In this document: one piece after another, positions 8,124 to 15,590 of the stretch
Position numbering within the stretch: position 1 is the stretch's first letter
Layout of the letters: the number at the start of each line of letters is the position of its first letter
Source of the DNA: Oscillospiraceae bacterium
Lineage (GTDB): Bacteria > Bacillota > Clostridia > Oscillospirales > CAG-272
Reading direction: 5' to 3'
DNA length: 51,596 bases
Assembly (NCBI GenBank): GCA_015064185.1
Contig: SVSS01000009.1
Location: forward strand, 1-51,596
The notes under the pieces: generated by a model
Databases searched by the model: none
What the model saw: only the letters and a program-made list of their open reading frames with translations
Told to the model about the DNA's origin: nothing
Translations under genes and position numbers: made by a program

Positions 8124-9922
8124 ACAGCAGCACCTCCCTTCCCCATCTGAGAAGCATAAATATCGCGATATGTTGCACTGATCCTCAAGAGCTCCTCGTG
8201 CGGCGCACAGTGGCGGATGGTTCCATCCTCGATCACGGCGATCCTGTCGGCATCGCGTACACTTGCCACGCGCTGTGCGATCATGATGACGGTGGTTCCC
8301 TGCATGACCTCGCGCAACGCCCCACGCAGCTTTGCCTCAGTCGAGAGGTCAAGTGCGGAGGTCGCATCGTCAAGGATCAAAATTTCGGGCTTGCGCGCAA
8401 TGGCGCGCGCAATGGACAGACGTTGCTTTTGTCCACCCGAAAGCGAGGCGCCCTTTTCAGCCACCGGGCTTTCATACCCATCGGAAAAGCTGCTGATAAA
8501 GGCATCTGCCTGTGCGGCGCTTGCCGCCACCTTGATCTCGGCATTGGTGGCGCTAGGGTTGCCCCAACGAATATTATCCGCCACACTCCCCGAGAAAAGC
8601 TCGCTTTTTTGCAGAACGTAGCCGATTTTTTTGCGCAAGTCGTGCAATTTATACTGCTGTGCGGGCGTGCCGTCGATCAGCACCTCGCCCGCGGTAGGAT
8701 CGTAAAAGCGTGCGATCAGCTGCACCAGCGAGGATTTGCCCGAGCCCGTAGCACCAACGATTGCAAGCGTTTCGCCACGGCGAATGTCAAGATCAATATC
8801 ATGCAAAACAGGCGCACCTGCCGTGTCGGGATAACGGAAGGAAACACCGCGGAAGGAAACCGCAATATCGCCGCCCACCCGCACGTCACCGTTGCCATCG
8901 GCGATCACAGGATCGGTATCCAGCACCTCGCGCACGCGCTTTGCCGAGGCAAGCGCGCGGGACACAGACTGAAACATCATCGTGACCATCATAATGGACA
9001 TGATTACCTGTGTAACATAGGAAACAGCCGCCATAATATTACCGGTGCTCATGCCGCCAAGTCCCTTTGCAACACTATTGCCACCAATGTAAATAATGGC
9101 GATCACGGCAAAATTTTGCACAAAGATCAAAACAGGATTCATAATTGCCATCAAGCGCAAAACGCGGTAATTGATACTGCGCAGCTCACCGTTAGCAACA
9201 GCAAAGCGCTCATTTTCGTATTCCTCTCTTACCGATGCCTTGACCACACGCGCGCCGCTCACGTTCTCCTGCACCACACAGTTTACGCGGTCAAGCCTCT
9301 TTTGCACCGTGCCAAAAAGCGGAACGGCACGTGCAAGCACGAAAATCAGCGTCGAAAGCATCACGGGCAGCGAAATGAGCAGCACTACGCCAAATTCCAC
9401 GTTAAGCATCAAAAGGAAGATCGAGCCGCCGATAAAGAACATGGGCGCGCGCACAAACATGCGCAGGATCATTTCAACAAACTCCACGATCATGGCAATA
9501 TCGTTTGTCATACGCGTGACAAGCGAGCCCGTGGTAAAGCGGTCGGTCTGCTCGATCGACAAGGACATGACGCGGCGGTACGCATCGCGCCGCAGATCGT
9601 GCCCAAAGCTCTGTGATGCCTTGGCTGCCGTGTAGGCACAAAGCGTACCGAAAAAGCCGCCGATCAGGGTAACGACCAGCATCAAAGCACCAAACAAAAT
9701 GATCAAATTCAGATTACTGTATCCGCCGTTTGGATAAAAAATTCCAACAAGAAAGGATGCCACACGGTTGCCCACGAGATCATCGCCAATGATACCGTAA
9801 TTGACAATAAATGACATCAAATACGGCAAGCAGAGGTCCGCCAAGACCTCGCCCATCATCAAAAGTGGAGAAAGAATGGCAAAAAAGCGATAGGGCTTTA
9901 GATAACGAAACAGCTTTTTCAT
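8120..9922 (-). CDS. ABC exporter half-transporter with degenerate ATPase site (subunit 1 of a heterodimer)
   Basis: The protein has 600 residues, with six membrane helices in the first 300 and an ATP-binding domain after about residue 350. Walker A (GATGSGKSSLV) and the signature (LSGGQKQRL) are canonical. Walker B reads LILDDATSALD, with aspartate in place of the catalytic glutamate, and the switch histidine is replaced by glutamine (IAQRVAS). These are the hallmark losses of the non-catalytic site in heterodimeric exporters such as TM287/288 and LmrCD. An AAAGGAGAG site at the end of the MarR gene supports this start. Paired with the next gene, it should form one exporter with one active and one regulatory ATP site. 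Confidence 0.9.
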   Translation of the reverse strand: MKKLFRYLKPYRFFAILSPLLMMGEVLADLCLPYLMSFIVNYGIIGDDLVGNRVASFLVGIFYPNGGYSNLNLIILFGALMLVVTLIGGFFGTLCAYTAAKASQSFGHDLRRDAYRRVMSLSIEQTDRFTTGSLVTRMTNDIAMIVEFVEMILRMFVRAPMFFIGGSIFLLMLNVEFGVVLLISLPVMLSTLIFVLARAVPLFGTVQKRLDRVNCVVQENVSGARVVKASVREEYENERFAVANGELRSINYRVLRLMAIMNPVLIFVQNFAVIAIIYIGGNSVAKGLGGMSTGNIMAAVSYVTQVIMSIMMVTMMFQSVSRALASAKRVREVLDTDPVIADGNGDVRVGGDIAVSFRGVSFRYPDTAGAPVLHDIDLDIRRGETLAIVGATGSGKSSLVQLIARFYDPTAGEVLIDGTPAQQYKLHDLRKKIGYVLQKSELFSGSVADNIRWGNPSATNAEIKVAASAAQADAFISSFSDGYESPVAEKGASLSGGQKQRLSIARAIARKPEILILDDATSALDLSTEAKLRGALREVMQGTTVIMIAQRVASVRDADRIAVIEDGTIRHCAPHEELLRISATYRDIYASQMGKGGAAV

Positions 9923-9924
9923 CC

Positions 9925-10410
9925 TTATCTCTCCTTTAAATTATCCTGCATGCGCAAAAGAAGTGACACCAAGATCTCCTCCTCCTCGGGCGTAAAGCCC
10001 GCGGTGGCGCGGCGGTCGTTTTCAGAAATGCGGTCAAGGTGCTCGCGGTCAAAGGTAATGCCCTTTTTGGTCAGCGACACCAGCATCACGCGACGATCGC
10101 GCTCATCGGGCATGCGCAAAACGTAGCCCTCCTGCTCCATTTTACGCAACAGGATACTGACGGTAGGGGTGGAAAAATGCGTTTTTTCGGCAAGCGCAAG
10201 CTGGCTCATCTTGCCGCATACCGCAAGGTGTGCCATAAGCAAGCGTGCCGCATGGCTTTGCATCACACCCGCCTCGGTTTCCTTGCTGCGCACGCGATAG
10301 CGCAGCATGCGAGAGATCTCCATGATGATGCGCGGTGCCTGCGGAAGTCCCCGCAGCTCCTCTCGCTCGGGCATGGGCTGCGGCAACACAGAAAATTGCT
10401 GATCCTTCAT
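9925..10410 (-). CDS. MarR-family transcriptional regulator of the ABC exporter
   Basis: The protein has 161 residues with a MarR-type winged helix. The recognition region LALAEKTHFSTPTVSILLRK and the wing DERDRRVMLVSLTKKG are typical. It is the first gene of the exporter operon, with only a few bases before the first transporter gene, an arrangement that usually means local autoregulation and induction by exported compounds. A well-placed GGAGGAG site supports the ATG. A palindrome at 10423-10440 between promoter and start codon is the likely operator. The inducing ligand cannot be deduced. Confidence 0.92.
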   Translation of the reverse strand: MKDQQFSVLPQPMPEREELRGLPQAPRIIMEISRMLRYRVRSKETEAGVMQSHAARLLMAHLAVCGKMSQLALAEKTHFSTPTVSILLRKMEQEGYVLRMPDERDRRVMLVSLTKKGITFDREHLDRISENDRRATAGFTPEEEEILVSLLLRMQDNLKER

Positions 10411-10422
10411 AGCTCCTCCAAA

Positions 10423-10468
10423 TAGTTTATTAGCAAACTAATTATATCATAAAATTGAAAAATGTCAA
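10423..10468 (-). promoter_or_regulatory. Sigma-A promoter with MarR-type operator for the exporter operon
   Basis: On the minus strand TTGACA (10468-10463) is separated by 16 bases from TATAAT (10446-10441). Directly downstream lies the dyad TAGTTTGCTAATAAACTA (10440-10423), covering the expected start of transcription. Binding by the MarR product would block the promoter. TAGTTTG...AAACTA dyads are typical of MarR sites in Firmicutes. Confidence 0.75.
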
Positions 10469-10579
10469 GAAAAAAGCGCCAAAAATTGGGGGTGTAAGGT
10501 ATACTTTATTCCGAGCTTTCATAATGCCCCAAATTTCACAAAACGCAAAAAAGCTGGCAGGGCGTGCGCTTATTGTTAT

Positions 10580-10608
10580 TGATAAAAAAGCGTATCGTGC
10601 ACATAGTA
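10580..10608 (+). promoter_or_regulatory. Weak candidate sigma-G promoter for spoIVB
   Basis: TGATA at 10580-10584 followed 17 bases later by CATAGTA (10602-10608) resembles the sigma-G pattern (GHATR, then CATHHTA) with one mismatch in the -10. It fits because spoIVB is made in the forespore, but the match is imperfect. Confidence 0.3.
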
Positions 10609-10641
10609 ATAGCAAGCGAGATTTTTGGGGGTTAAATAAAA

Positions 10642-11688
10642 ATGAAGATTAAAAAATTGCAAAGCAGGTACGGCATTCTCTGCCTGCTTGTGTGTGTTGC
10701 GCTTCTCTTTTCGCTTGCCATGCCGATTGGCGCGGCAACGCCAAGAGGAGATAGGCAAAGAGTATATGTAGGCGGCACGCCGTTTGGCGTGCGTTATTTT
10801 ACAGACGGTATCATGGTGGTGGGCTATTGTGACGTCACATGTGGGGGGAAAGCAGAAAATCCCGCAAGAGATGTGGGTGTGAGGCCGGGCGATTGCATTA
10901 TATCGCTAAACGGAAGAGCGCCCGAGGGCGTATCCGATCTTGCCGAGGCAATCCACAGCGCAGCAGGAAAGCCCTTGACGCTGATCCTCAGACGTGACAG
11001 TAAGGAAATCAGCGTCACCCTCTCACCAAAGGCGTGTGATAGCGACGGACGCTACCGCACAGGGCTTTGGGTAAGAGATACAGGGGCAGGCATCGGCACG
11101 GTGACCTACGTTCTTGAAAACGGTAAGGATTTTGCGGGGCTGGGGCACGGCATTTGTGACGGCGCGAGCGGGTGTCTTGTGCCGATCGCACGCGGCAGCG
11201 TGATGGGGGTTGAGATCGGCGGCATACAAAAGGGTGCGGTGGGCGCACCCGGCGAGCTGAAGGGTCACTTTTCTGCAGGCAAAACGGGGGCACTCTCCTG
11301 TAACACGCCCTGCGGCGTGTACGGTGTGCTTGCCGAGCGTCCGCAGGATACCGCAGGCCTCTTGCCCATAGGACGCCGCGATGAGCTGCACGAGGGCTTT
11401 GCTAGCTGCTGGTGCACGCTTGACGATAACTGCCCACACGAGTACCGGATCAACATCTCGGATATTCACCGCGCGGCGCGCGATAATAAATGCTTTACCG
11501 TAACGGTCACCGACAAGGCGCTCATTGAAAAAACAGGCGGCATTGTGCAGGGCATGTCTGGCAGCCCCATTATCCAAGACGGCAAGATCGTGGGGGCGAT
11601 CACGCACGTCCTCATCGGCGACCCCACCACAGGCTACGGCATCTTTATCGAGAATATGCTAAATCAGACGGGCGATTTGGCGTCGTAA
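10642..11688 (+). CDS. spoIVB: SpoIVB peptidase, forespore signalling protease
   Basis: The protein has 348 residues. SpoIVB is a secreted serine protease that signals from forespore to mother cell to start sigma-K processing. It has a signal or anchor helix at residues 11-31, a PDZ domain at about 55-130 (VRPGDCIISLNGRAPEG), and an S55 peptidase domain. The likely catalytic triad is H169 (FAGLGHG), D291 (TVTDKAL) and S306 (QGMSGSPI); the 15-residue distance from D to S matches the Bacillus enzyme. The protein is somewhat shorter than in Bacillus. It stands alone, followed by a gap with small repeats, rather than next to spo0A. The ribosome site is a weak GGGGG run about 13 bases upstream. 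Confidence 0.95.
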   Translation: MKIKKLQSRYGILCLLVCVALLFSLAMPIGAATPRGDRQRVYVGGTPFGVRYFTDGIMVVGYCDVTCGGKAENPARDVGVRPGDCIISLNGRAPEGVSDLAEAIHSAAGKPLTLILRRDSKEISVTLSPKACDSDGRYRTGLWVRDTGAGIGTVTYVLENGKDFAGLGHGICDGASGCLVPIARGSVMGVEIGGIQKGAVGAPGELKGHFSAGKTGALSCNTPCGVYGVLAERPQDTAGLLPIGRRDELHEGFASCWCTLDDNCPHEYRINISDIHRAARDNKCFTVTVTDKALIEKTGGIVQGMSGSPIIQDGKIVGAITHVLIGDPTTGYGIFIENMLNQTGDLAS

Positions 11689-11698
11689 ACGGACGCGC

Positions 11699-11758
11699 AA
11701 TGCGCGCCCCTACAAGCAATAACCTCAACACCGCAGGGGGCGACCATCGGTCGTCCGC
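11699..11758. repeat. Short palindromic repeat pair of the CGCCCCTACA type
   Basis: The gap after spoIVB starts with the hairpin GCGC-AAT-GCGC running into GCGCCCCTACA, then a second hairpin in GGGCGACCATCGGTCGTCC. The same GCGCCCCTACA/TGTAGGGGCGC ends flank palindromes at 36428-36496 and, in variant form, at 36540-36566. I read it as a small dispersed repeat family. Confidence 0.5.
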
Positions 11759-11759
11759 C

Positions 11760-11800
11760 AAAAAAGGCAATATCATTCCAAAACGGTTTGATATTGCCTT
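11760..11800 (-). terminator. Terminator downstream of the accessory island
   Basis: On the minus strand a perfect 12-bp stem (11800-11789 with 11775-11764, arm AAGGCAATATCA) is followed by a TTTT run. It faces transcripts coming from the island at 11964-15534. On the plus strand the T tract is poor. Confidence 0.65.
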
Positions 11801-11827
11801 CACCTTATTCGTTTTGGGCACAGTTTA

Positions 11828-11856
11828 TTGACAAAGTCCTGTGTTTGTGGTATAAT
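11828..11856 (+). promoter_or_regulatory. Near-perfect sigma-A promoter with no gene behind it
   Basis: TTGACA (11828-11833), exactly 17 bases, then TATAAT (11851-11856) preceded by TGG (extended -10). This is the best promoter match in the window, yet no open reading frame follows; a terminator lies about 30 bases further on. Confidence 0.85.
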
Positions 11857-11862
11857 CTAATA

Positions 11863-11917
11863 AAGAAACAACCATATATCCAAGGCACACCGCTAAAATA
11901 ACGGTGTGCCCTTTTTT
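11863..11917 (+). ncRNA. Candidate small RNA of about 55 nt
   Basis: Transcription from the promoter at 11828-11856 should start near 11863 and stop at the hairpin GGCACACCG (11884-11892) / CGGTGTGCC (11902-11910), which is followed by CTTTTTT. The product would be a 20-nt single-stranded leader and a 9-bp hairpin. No coding potential is visible. It could be an RNA regulator or the stub of a deleted transcription unit; the sequence alone cannot decide. Confidence 0.45.
11884..11917 (+). terminator. Rho-independent terminator of the orphan transcript
   Basis: A perfect 9-bp GC-rich stem (11884-11892 with 11902-11910) has a 9-base loop and the tail CTTTTTT. Confidence 0.8.
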
Positions 11918-11963
11918 ATGTGATTTTCAAATGTGCCTTTTATTAAAAATTTGCCTCCATTCG

Positions 11964-12161
11964 CTAATACATGATCCCCTTTCCCTTTAGAAAAACTGCC
12001 AAGCATACTGCCACAAGAAGTTCTACGGCTAAAATCGCAAATACAATCAAATTGCAAAGAAGCAGACCAATTGAGGAAAAATGCAAAAAATGCTTTGAGT
12101 TTAATTTAAGTATTACCGTTGTCTCCTTTTTTGAATTTATTTGTTCATCCGCTTTGCGCAA
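11964..12161 (-). CDS. Possible small single-span membrane peptide
   Basis: An open frame of up to 65 codons overlaps the end of the upstream zinc-binding gene. Only a TTG could start the full frame. A good GGAG site lies inside it (the AAAAAAGGAG stretch after the upstream stop), which suggests a later, non-ATG start and a peptide of about 45 residues. It contains one strong hydrophobic helix (LLLCNLIVFAILAVELLVAV) and a basic end (FLKGKG). Position and base composition fit the other island genes, but the start is unresolved and the frame may not be translated. Confidence 0.35.
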   Translation of the reverse strand: MRKADEQINSKKETTVILKLNSKHFLHFSSIGLLLCNLIVFAILAVELLVAVCLAVFLKGKGIMY

Positions 12162-12388
12162 TCAACGCATCTTCCGTAATCGTCAAGCGAAAGTAGTGAT
12201 AGTGTCTTTTTAAGCTCATCACGGACAGCGCGCTGCTCCAAATCTTCCGCAAATCCTTCGTTATCAATAGAAGGATCATAGCCTTGACAGCCGCAAGCTG
12301 TACAAGTGTTGACGTATTTCTTGGCTTTGGGATTCCATTTTTCTATATACAACGAATATCCCTTTTTTGTGGTTTTACTATGTGACAT
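12137..12388 (-). CDS. Small zinc-binding-type protein, function unknown
   Basis: The protein has 83 residues with two cysteine pairs, CTACGC near residue 34 and CVDC near 73, which is the spacing expected of a structural zinc site. The N-terminus is basic and aromatic (SKTTKKGYSLYIEKW). The middle is acidic and helical (EDLEQRAVRDELKKTLSLL). No membrane span is seen, unlike its neighbours. A GGGAG site 10 bases upstream supports the ATG. It is located in the AT-rich island between membrane protein genes. I cannot name a family; a nucleic-acid or protein-binding role is only a guess from the cysteines. Confidence 0.7.
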   Translation of the reverse strand: MSHSKTTKKGYSLYIEKWNPKAKKYVNTCTACGCQGYDPSIDNEGFAEDLEQRAVRDELKKTLSLLSLDDYGRCVDCAKRMNK

Positions 12389-12418
12389 TATAAGCGTTCT
12401 CCCAATAGCGAAAGTATA

Positions 12419-12821
12419 TTATTTGCTAATAAGCCAAGCTATAAAAAGGCTTCCAAAAACCAAAATGCAGAAAGCGGAAAGAAATATCATTTCCCATGAA
12501 AAACGCTCTTTCCCTAAAAATCTTTTCTTAGTGCTTGGTTTTTATGATTGAACTACACTTGACACCTGTATCATCAATGATTATCTTTCTTTTGTAATTC
12601 GAGAGTGCAGTAAGTCCCATCCAAAACACGATAGATACCCATATCAACATAAACACAACACCAAAGATATCTTCCGTACCATGTTCTTCAGTAAAAGGAA
12701 GTATTTCAAAAAGGAGCGATAGCCCCATAATAGCCATAAATACAGCACCGAAACAGATGTATAGAAACAATGAATTTCCTTTTACGACAATTTGATTTTC
12801 CTTCACTTGAATTTGTGACAT
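12419..12821 (-). pseudogene. Membrane protein gene split by a +1 frameshift
   Basis: The first frame (12821 to 12528) encodes 97 residues: a beta-like start (MSQIQVKENQIVVKGN), two membrane helices (about 18-41 and 50-70) and the opening of a PH-like domain (KRKIIIDDTGVKCSS), then stops. If one base is skipped in the A5 run at about 12533-12537 of the plus strand (TTTTT), the frame continues for some 38 codons with FLGKERFSWEMIF and another hydrophobic helix ending at 12419. The joined protein of about 133 residues is a coherent design, so I read it as one gene with a homopolymer indel, either a real mutation or a sequencing error. A good AGGAGG site precedes the ATG. Confidence 0.65.
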
Positions 12822-12853
12822 AAAAAACCTCCTACTATAATTTGTTACTTACA

Positions 12854-13339
12854 TTAGTTATACTTGGTTTCACATATCTTTTTAAGGTAATTTTCTAACT
12901 CTCTTCTCTCCTTAGGGGATCTGATTATCAAGCCTCCCAATCCTAAACTCCAAAAAAGAGCGGTAACTAAAACGTTATTCCAATCCGAATTGCCATACAA
13001 GGCTATGTCAATAACCACTCCTCCCCCAATAAAAGCTCCGATGATCAAGGAAATTGTAAATGGTATCAAGAACATAGGTAACTTTCCAAAACGGTATTTT
13101 ACTGAAACAAATCCGTTATCATTGACGATATAGGAGCAATATAAGCAAGTATTCATATATCCGTCGGTTCTGCCTACCGATGCGTAGTGCTTGCTCATCC
13201 AAAATTTATTTTTGTTCCTTTTAATCACATACAAATCCTTGTCGTTATAGCCTCTGTCAAACCGTTCTTTTTTTCGGCAAAACGTATCAAGACGATTTAT
13301 AAACTGATTTTCATTTAATTTTGTTTCAATGATTTTCAT
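12854..13339 (-). CDS. Two-span membrane protein, function unknown
   Basis: The protein has 161 residues. A soluble N-terminal domain of about 85 residues (KKERFDRGYNDKDLYVIKR, then SVKYRFGKLP) is followed by two hydrophobic helices (about 88-112 and 122-142) and a short charged tail (PKERRELENYLKKIC). The order of parts and the tail match the next upstream gene at 13365-13814 (tail NYIKKIF), so the two look like diverged paralogues. A GGAG site eight bases upstream supports the start. No known family was recognised. Membrane-facing immunity or signalling proteins often look like this, but there is no direct evidence here. Confidence 0.7.
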   Translation of the reverse strand: MKIIETKLNENQFINRLDTFCRKKERFDRGYNDKDLYVIKRNKNKFWMSKHYASVGRTDGYMNTCLYCSYIVNDNGFVSVKYRFGKLPMFLIPFTISLIIGAFIGGGVVIDIALYGNSDWNNVLVTALFWSLGLGGLIIRSPKERRELENYLKKICETKYN

Positions 13340-13364
13340 AATTTCTCCGTAGGTGACGATAAAA

Positions 13365-13814
13365 TTACCGCATGAAAATTTTTTTGATATAGTTAAGTAT
13401 GATTGCTTGTTCCTTCATTGAACTCCAAAGAAGGACCGTAGATATAAGCATAAAAAGCAAAACTGCTAAAAAATCCGAACAAAACAATATCGTCAGGAAT
13501 CCAACTAACAGAGCAAAAAACAAAGTAGGGCAGAAAAATACGCATCCCGAAATTGTCGTTTGATTATTCTTTTCCTTCATCCGCAACACCACCCAATTCT
13601 TTGCGCGCAACAAAGAATGTGATCTGTTTCTTTCGCCGGATTCCCAATATCCTATAATCGAGTTGCCTTTGTCATACAAATGAAGTCCTACTCTGGAAGA
13701 CGCATATTCCTTGAAAATATCCCAAGGTGAATGCGCCTCAATCTCCCACCAATCTCTAACCAAATCTTTCACATTATGCGGTGATAAAGATGTAGAAATA
13801 TTTATGTATCGCAT
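13365..13814 (-). CDS. Two-span membrane protein, paralogue of the neighbouring gene
   Basis: The protein has 149 residues with the same architecture as 12854-13339: an N-terminal soluble part (WWEIEAHSPWDIFKEYASS, then NSIIGYWESGERNRSHSLL), two membrane helices at about residues 92-112 and 114-132, and a short amphipathic tail (EQAIILNYIKKIFMR). GGAGG lies eight bases before the ATG. The gene is AT-rich compared with the flanking chromosome. The function is unknown. Confidence 0.7.
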   Translation of the reverse strand: MRYINISTSLSPHNVKDLVRDWWEIEAHSPWDIFKEYASSRVGLHLYDKGNSIIGYWESGERNRSHSLLRAKNWVVLRMKEKNNQTTISGCVFFCPTLFFALLVGFLTILFCSDFLAVLLFMLISTVLLWSSMKEQAIILNYIKKIFMR

Positions 13815-13832
13815 ACATGTATTCCTCCAAGC

Positions 13833-14273
13833 TCAATATTCCACAATATTCTTTTTGTAGTATTCCTTCATCAGCTTTGCCGTTTTTTTATTATGAGCAA
13901 CGCAAGCTTCTACAAAAAAGGGGATTTTCTTTTTGTTCGGATATGCTATTTCATAAACAGGCATCCCCCTACCTGTTCCTTTAAACCAACCGCCGCGCTT
14001 GGTAATAGACCGTATCCCCTTCCAAGAAATCACCTCTTTGATTCCGAGGCAATAAACAATGGTTAATTGGTCATCATCAAAAATATAGATTACGGGAGAT
14101 ATTACTATTGCAAAAATCGGTGCGACAGCCATCGCAAAACCTGCAATGGCAAGAATAATATCGCCATCTTCATTATCCGTCAGAAAGAAAATCGCCAAAC
14201 CTATGAATATAAGAAATAATACGAAGAAGAAAATATGATTTGTATTAAATGCAATTTTTCGTTCTTTCTTCAC
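13833..14273 (-). CDS. Membrane protein with bacterial PH-like domain
   Basis: The protein has 146 residues. Two hydrophobic helices (roughly residues 13-33 and 40-65) are followed by a beta-rich segment of the bacterial PH type: a strand with DDDQLTIVYCLG, then the typical ISWKGIRSI turn and a basic strand. The C-terminus is helical and basic (KKTAKLMKEYYKKN). The nearest ATG (14279) lies only about two bases from the GGAGG, so the GTG at 14273, seven bases from it, is the better start. Such small two-span PH proteins are common but mostly uncharacterised. It shares topology with the frameshifted gene at 12419-12821. Confidence 0.7.
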   Translation of the reverse strand: MKKERKIAFNTNHIFFFVLFLIFIGLAIFFLTDNEDGDIILAIAGFAMAVAPIFAIVISPVIYIFDDDQLTIVYCLGIKEVISWKGIRSITKRGGWFKGTGRGMPVYEIAYPNKKKIPFFVEACVAHNKKTAKLMKEYYKKNIVEY

Positions 14274-14297
14274 GACCATTCCTCCTATACAAAAACA

Positions 14298-14825
14298 TCA
14301 ATTGCCGCCTCCAAGAAATTGTTTTGTTCTTCTTGAATAAACTACCGTTCCATAGGTATCTTCTTCATCGAAATCGCCTATGCCCCAAATGGTAGTACCA
14401 TCTTCAAGTTCTATGCGAGAACGCTTCATTTGGTTGTGAACCGTGATTTCGCCGGTGTAAACAACGTAATCTTTCCGAATATAATCCGTCCATCCCGGAA
14501 TCACTCCCCAAGCCAATATCGCCACAGCCAAGCAAACGGTAATACTCCAAATAACAATGTCTGTTATAATATTATCTTTGTTGCGCTGCCTTCTTCGCTT
14601 GTTTTTACGTTCGATTCTTTCTAATTGCCTACGGGCGGTTTCGTCAGTTTGTGCTTGCTCTTTGAGTTTTCGCAAGCGCTGTCGCTCCTTGGGATTTTTC
14701 ATCGTCAACGATATGTAAGGCCAAAAGCCGAAGGCAATCATCAATGCGAGAAACAATATCGAAAAAATGATGCTATGCACCAACACTCGGTAGTCAGATG
14801 TTGGTATCCCGTTGAACGTATTCAT
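14298..14825 (-). CDS. Membrane protein with charged linker and C-terminal beta domain, function unknown
   Basis: The protein has 175 residues. A first helix lies at about residues 12-36. A highly charged helical linker follows (ERQRLRKLKEQAQ, then ERIERKNKRRRQRNK; about 42-85) that would be cytoplasmic and coiled-coil-like, then a second helix (about 90-110), then a beta-rich domain outside (VYTGEITVHNQ, then IELEDGTTIWG). Earlier in-frame ATGs exist, but 14825 is placed 11 bases after AGGAGG while 14834 is only two bases from it. I recognise no family. Confidence 0.65.
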   Translation of the reverse strand: MNTFNGIPTSDYRVLVHSIIFSILFLALMIAFGFWPYISLTMKNPKERQRLRKLKEQAQTDETARRQLERIERKNKRRRQRNKDNIITDIVIWSITVCLAVAILAWGVIPGWTDYIRKDYVVYTGEITVHNQMKRSRIELEDGTTIWGIGDFDEEDTYGTVVYSRRTKQFLGGGN

Positions 14826-14853
14826 TTTTCGCATTGCCTCCTTTTGACTAATA

Positions 14854-15534
14854 TTATTTTCCGTTATAATAGTTCCACAGCTTTGCAAGTGAGTGGTCTG
14901 CGCTTTTTAATTTTTCAAGTGATACGTCAAAGTAATCTCCATAGGCTTTTTCGGTAAAGCCCATCATTTTCAAGTCCAAGTAATTGAGATAAAAATCGTG
15001 TTCCTGTTCAGATACAAACAAGATGTCTTGGATTTGATGATTCGCATATTTTCCTACGAAGCCATTTACACGATCCGTTCCGCGCACAAATCCAAAAGCG
15101 TAATACTCTCCGCCTGCAAGCTCAATATGTGATACCATCATGTTTTCATCAAGCAACAGCTGAGATACTCTTGAAAAATCCTCGGTATTGTAAACAGATA
15201 TGGCTGAATGCAGGTCATCGCCTTGTCTTTCAACGTTGATAAAATACTTTCCGTCAGAAGAAAAGCAAAATCCATCGTCCTGCGCTCCGTTCACCTTGGA
15301 ATATCGAAACTTTTTGATCAGAGATAATGCTTCAAGAGAATATACGGCAAGCCTGCCTTCGGTTGTTTTGACGACGAAAATATCACCGTTTGGCGAAATT
15401 GCAGACGTGTACGCATACGGCAGATCTTTAAATTTTGCAATTTCCGTGCCTTCGTTATCGTATACGTATACCGTTTGCCCGGTACAACCGATAGCATATT
15501 TATCGTTTTTTATGTAACTATAAAATTTTCTCAT
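14854..15534 (-). CDS. Beta-propeller-like (WD40-type) repeat protein, first gene of the island
   Basis: The protein has 226 residues. At least three blade-like repeats can be seen: TVYVYDNEGTEIAKFKDL, then SPNGDIFVVKTTEGRLAVYS, then FSSDGKYFINVERQGDD with ISVYNTEDFS. The SPNGD and SSDGK turns are typical of WD40-like propellers. The protein is too short for a full seven-blade ring, so it is a partial or small propeller. There is no signal peptide. It is the promoter-proximal gene of a row of small membrane proteins. A MerR-type promoter lies about 60 bases upstream. The ribosome site is weak. Confidence 0.7.
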   Translation of the reverse strand: MRKFYSYIKNDKYAIGCTGQTVYVYDNEGTEIAKFKDLPYAYTSAISPNGDIFVVKTTEGRLAVYSLEALSLIKKFRYSKVNGAQDDGFCFSSDGKYFINVERQGDDLHSAISVYNTEDFSRVSQLLLDENMMVSHIELAGGEYYAFGFVRGTDRVNGFVGKYANHQIQDILFVSEQEHDFYLNYLDLKMMGFTEKAYGDYFDVSLEKLKSADHSLAKLWNYYNGK

Positions 15535-15590
15535 ATATCACACCCATTTCATTCTTGATGAACTTCGCGCAATCATCTTCCTTTTTCATT

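Noticed and set aside
8084-9616. A 510-codon plus-strand frame opposite the ABC exporter gene
   Set aside because: The reverse strand has full ABC transporter motifs; the plus frame is histidine- and arginine-rich antisense sequence without any domain.
10455-10652. 65-codon plus-strand frame before spoIVB
   Set aside because: It overlaps the MarR promoter region and the spoIVB start, lacks a ribosome site, and the product is lysine-rich low-complexity sequence.
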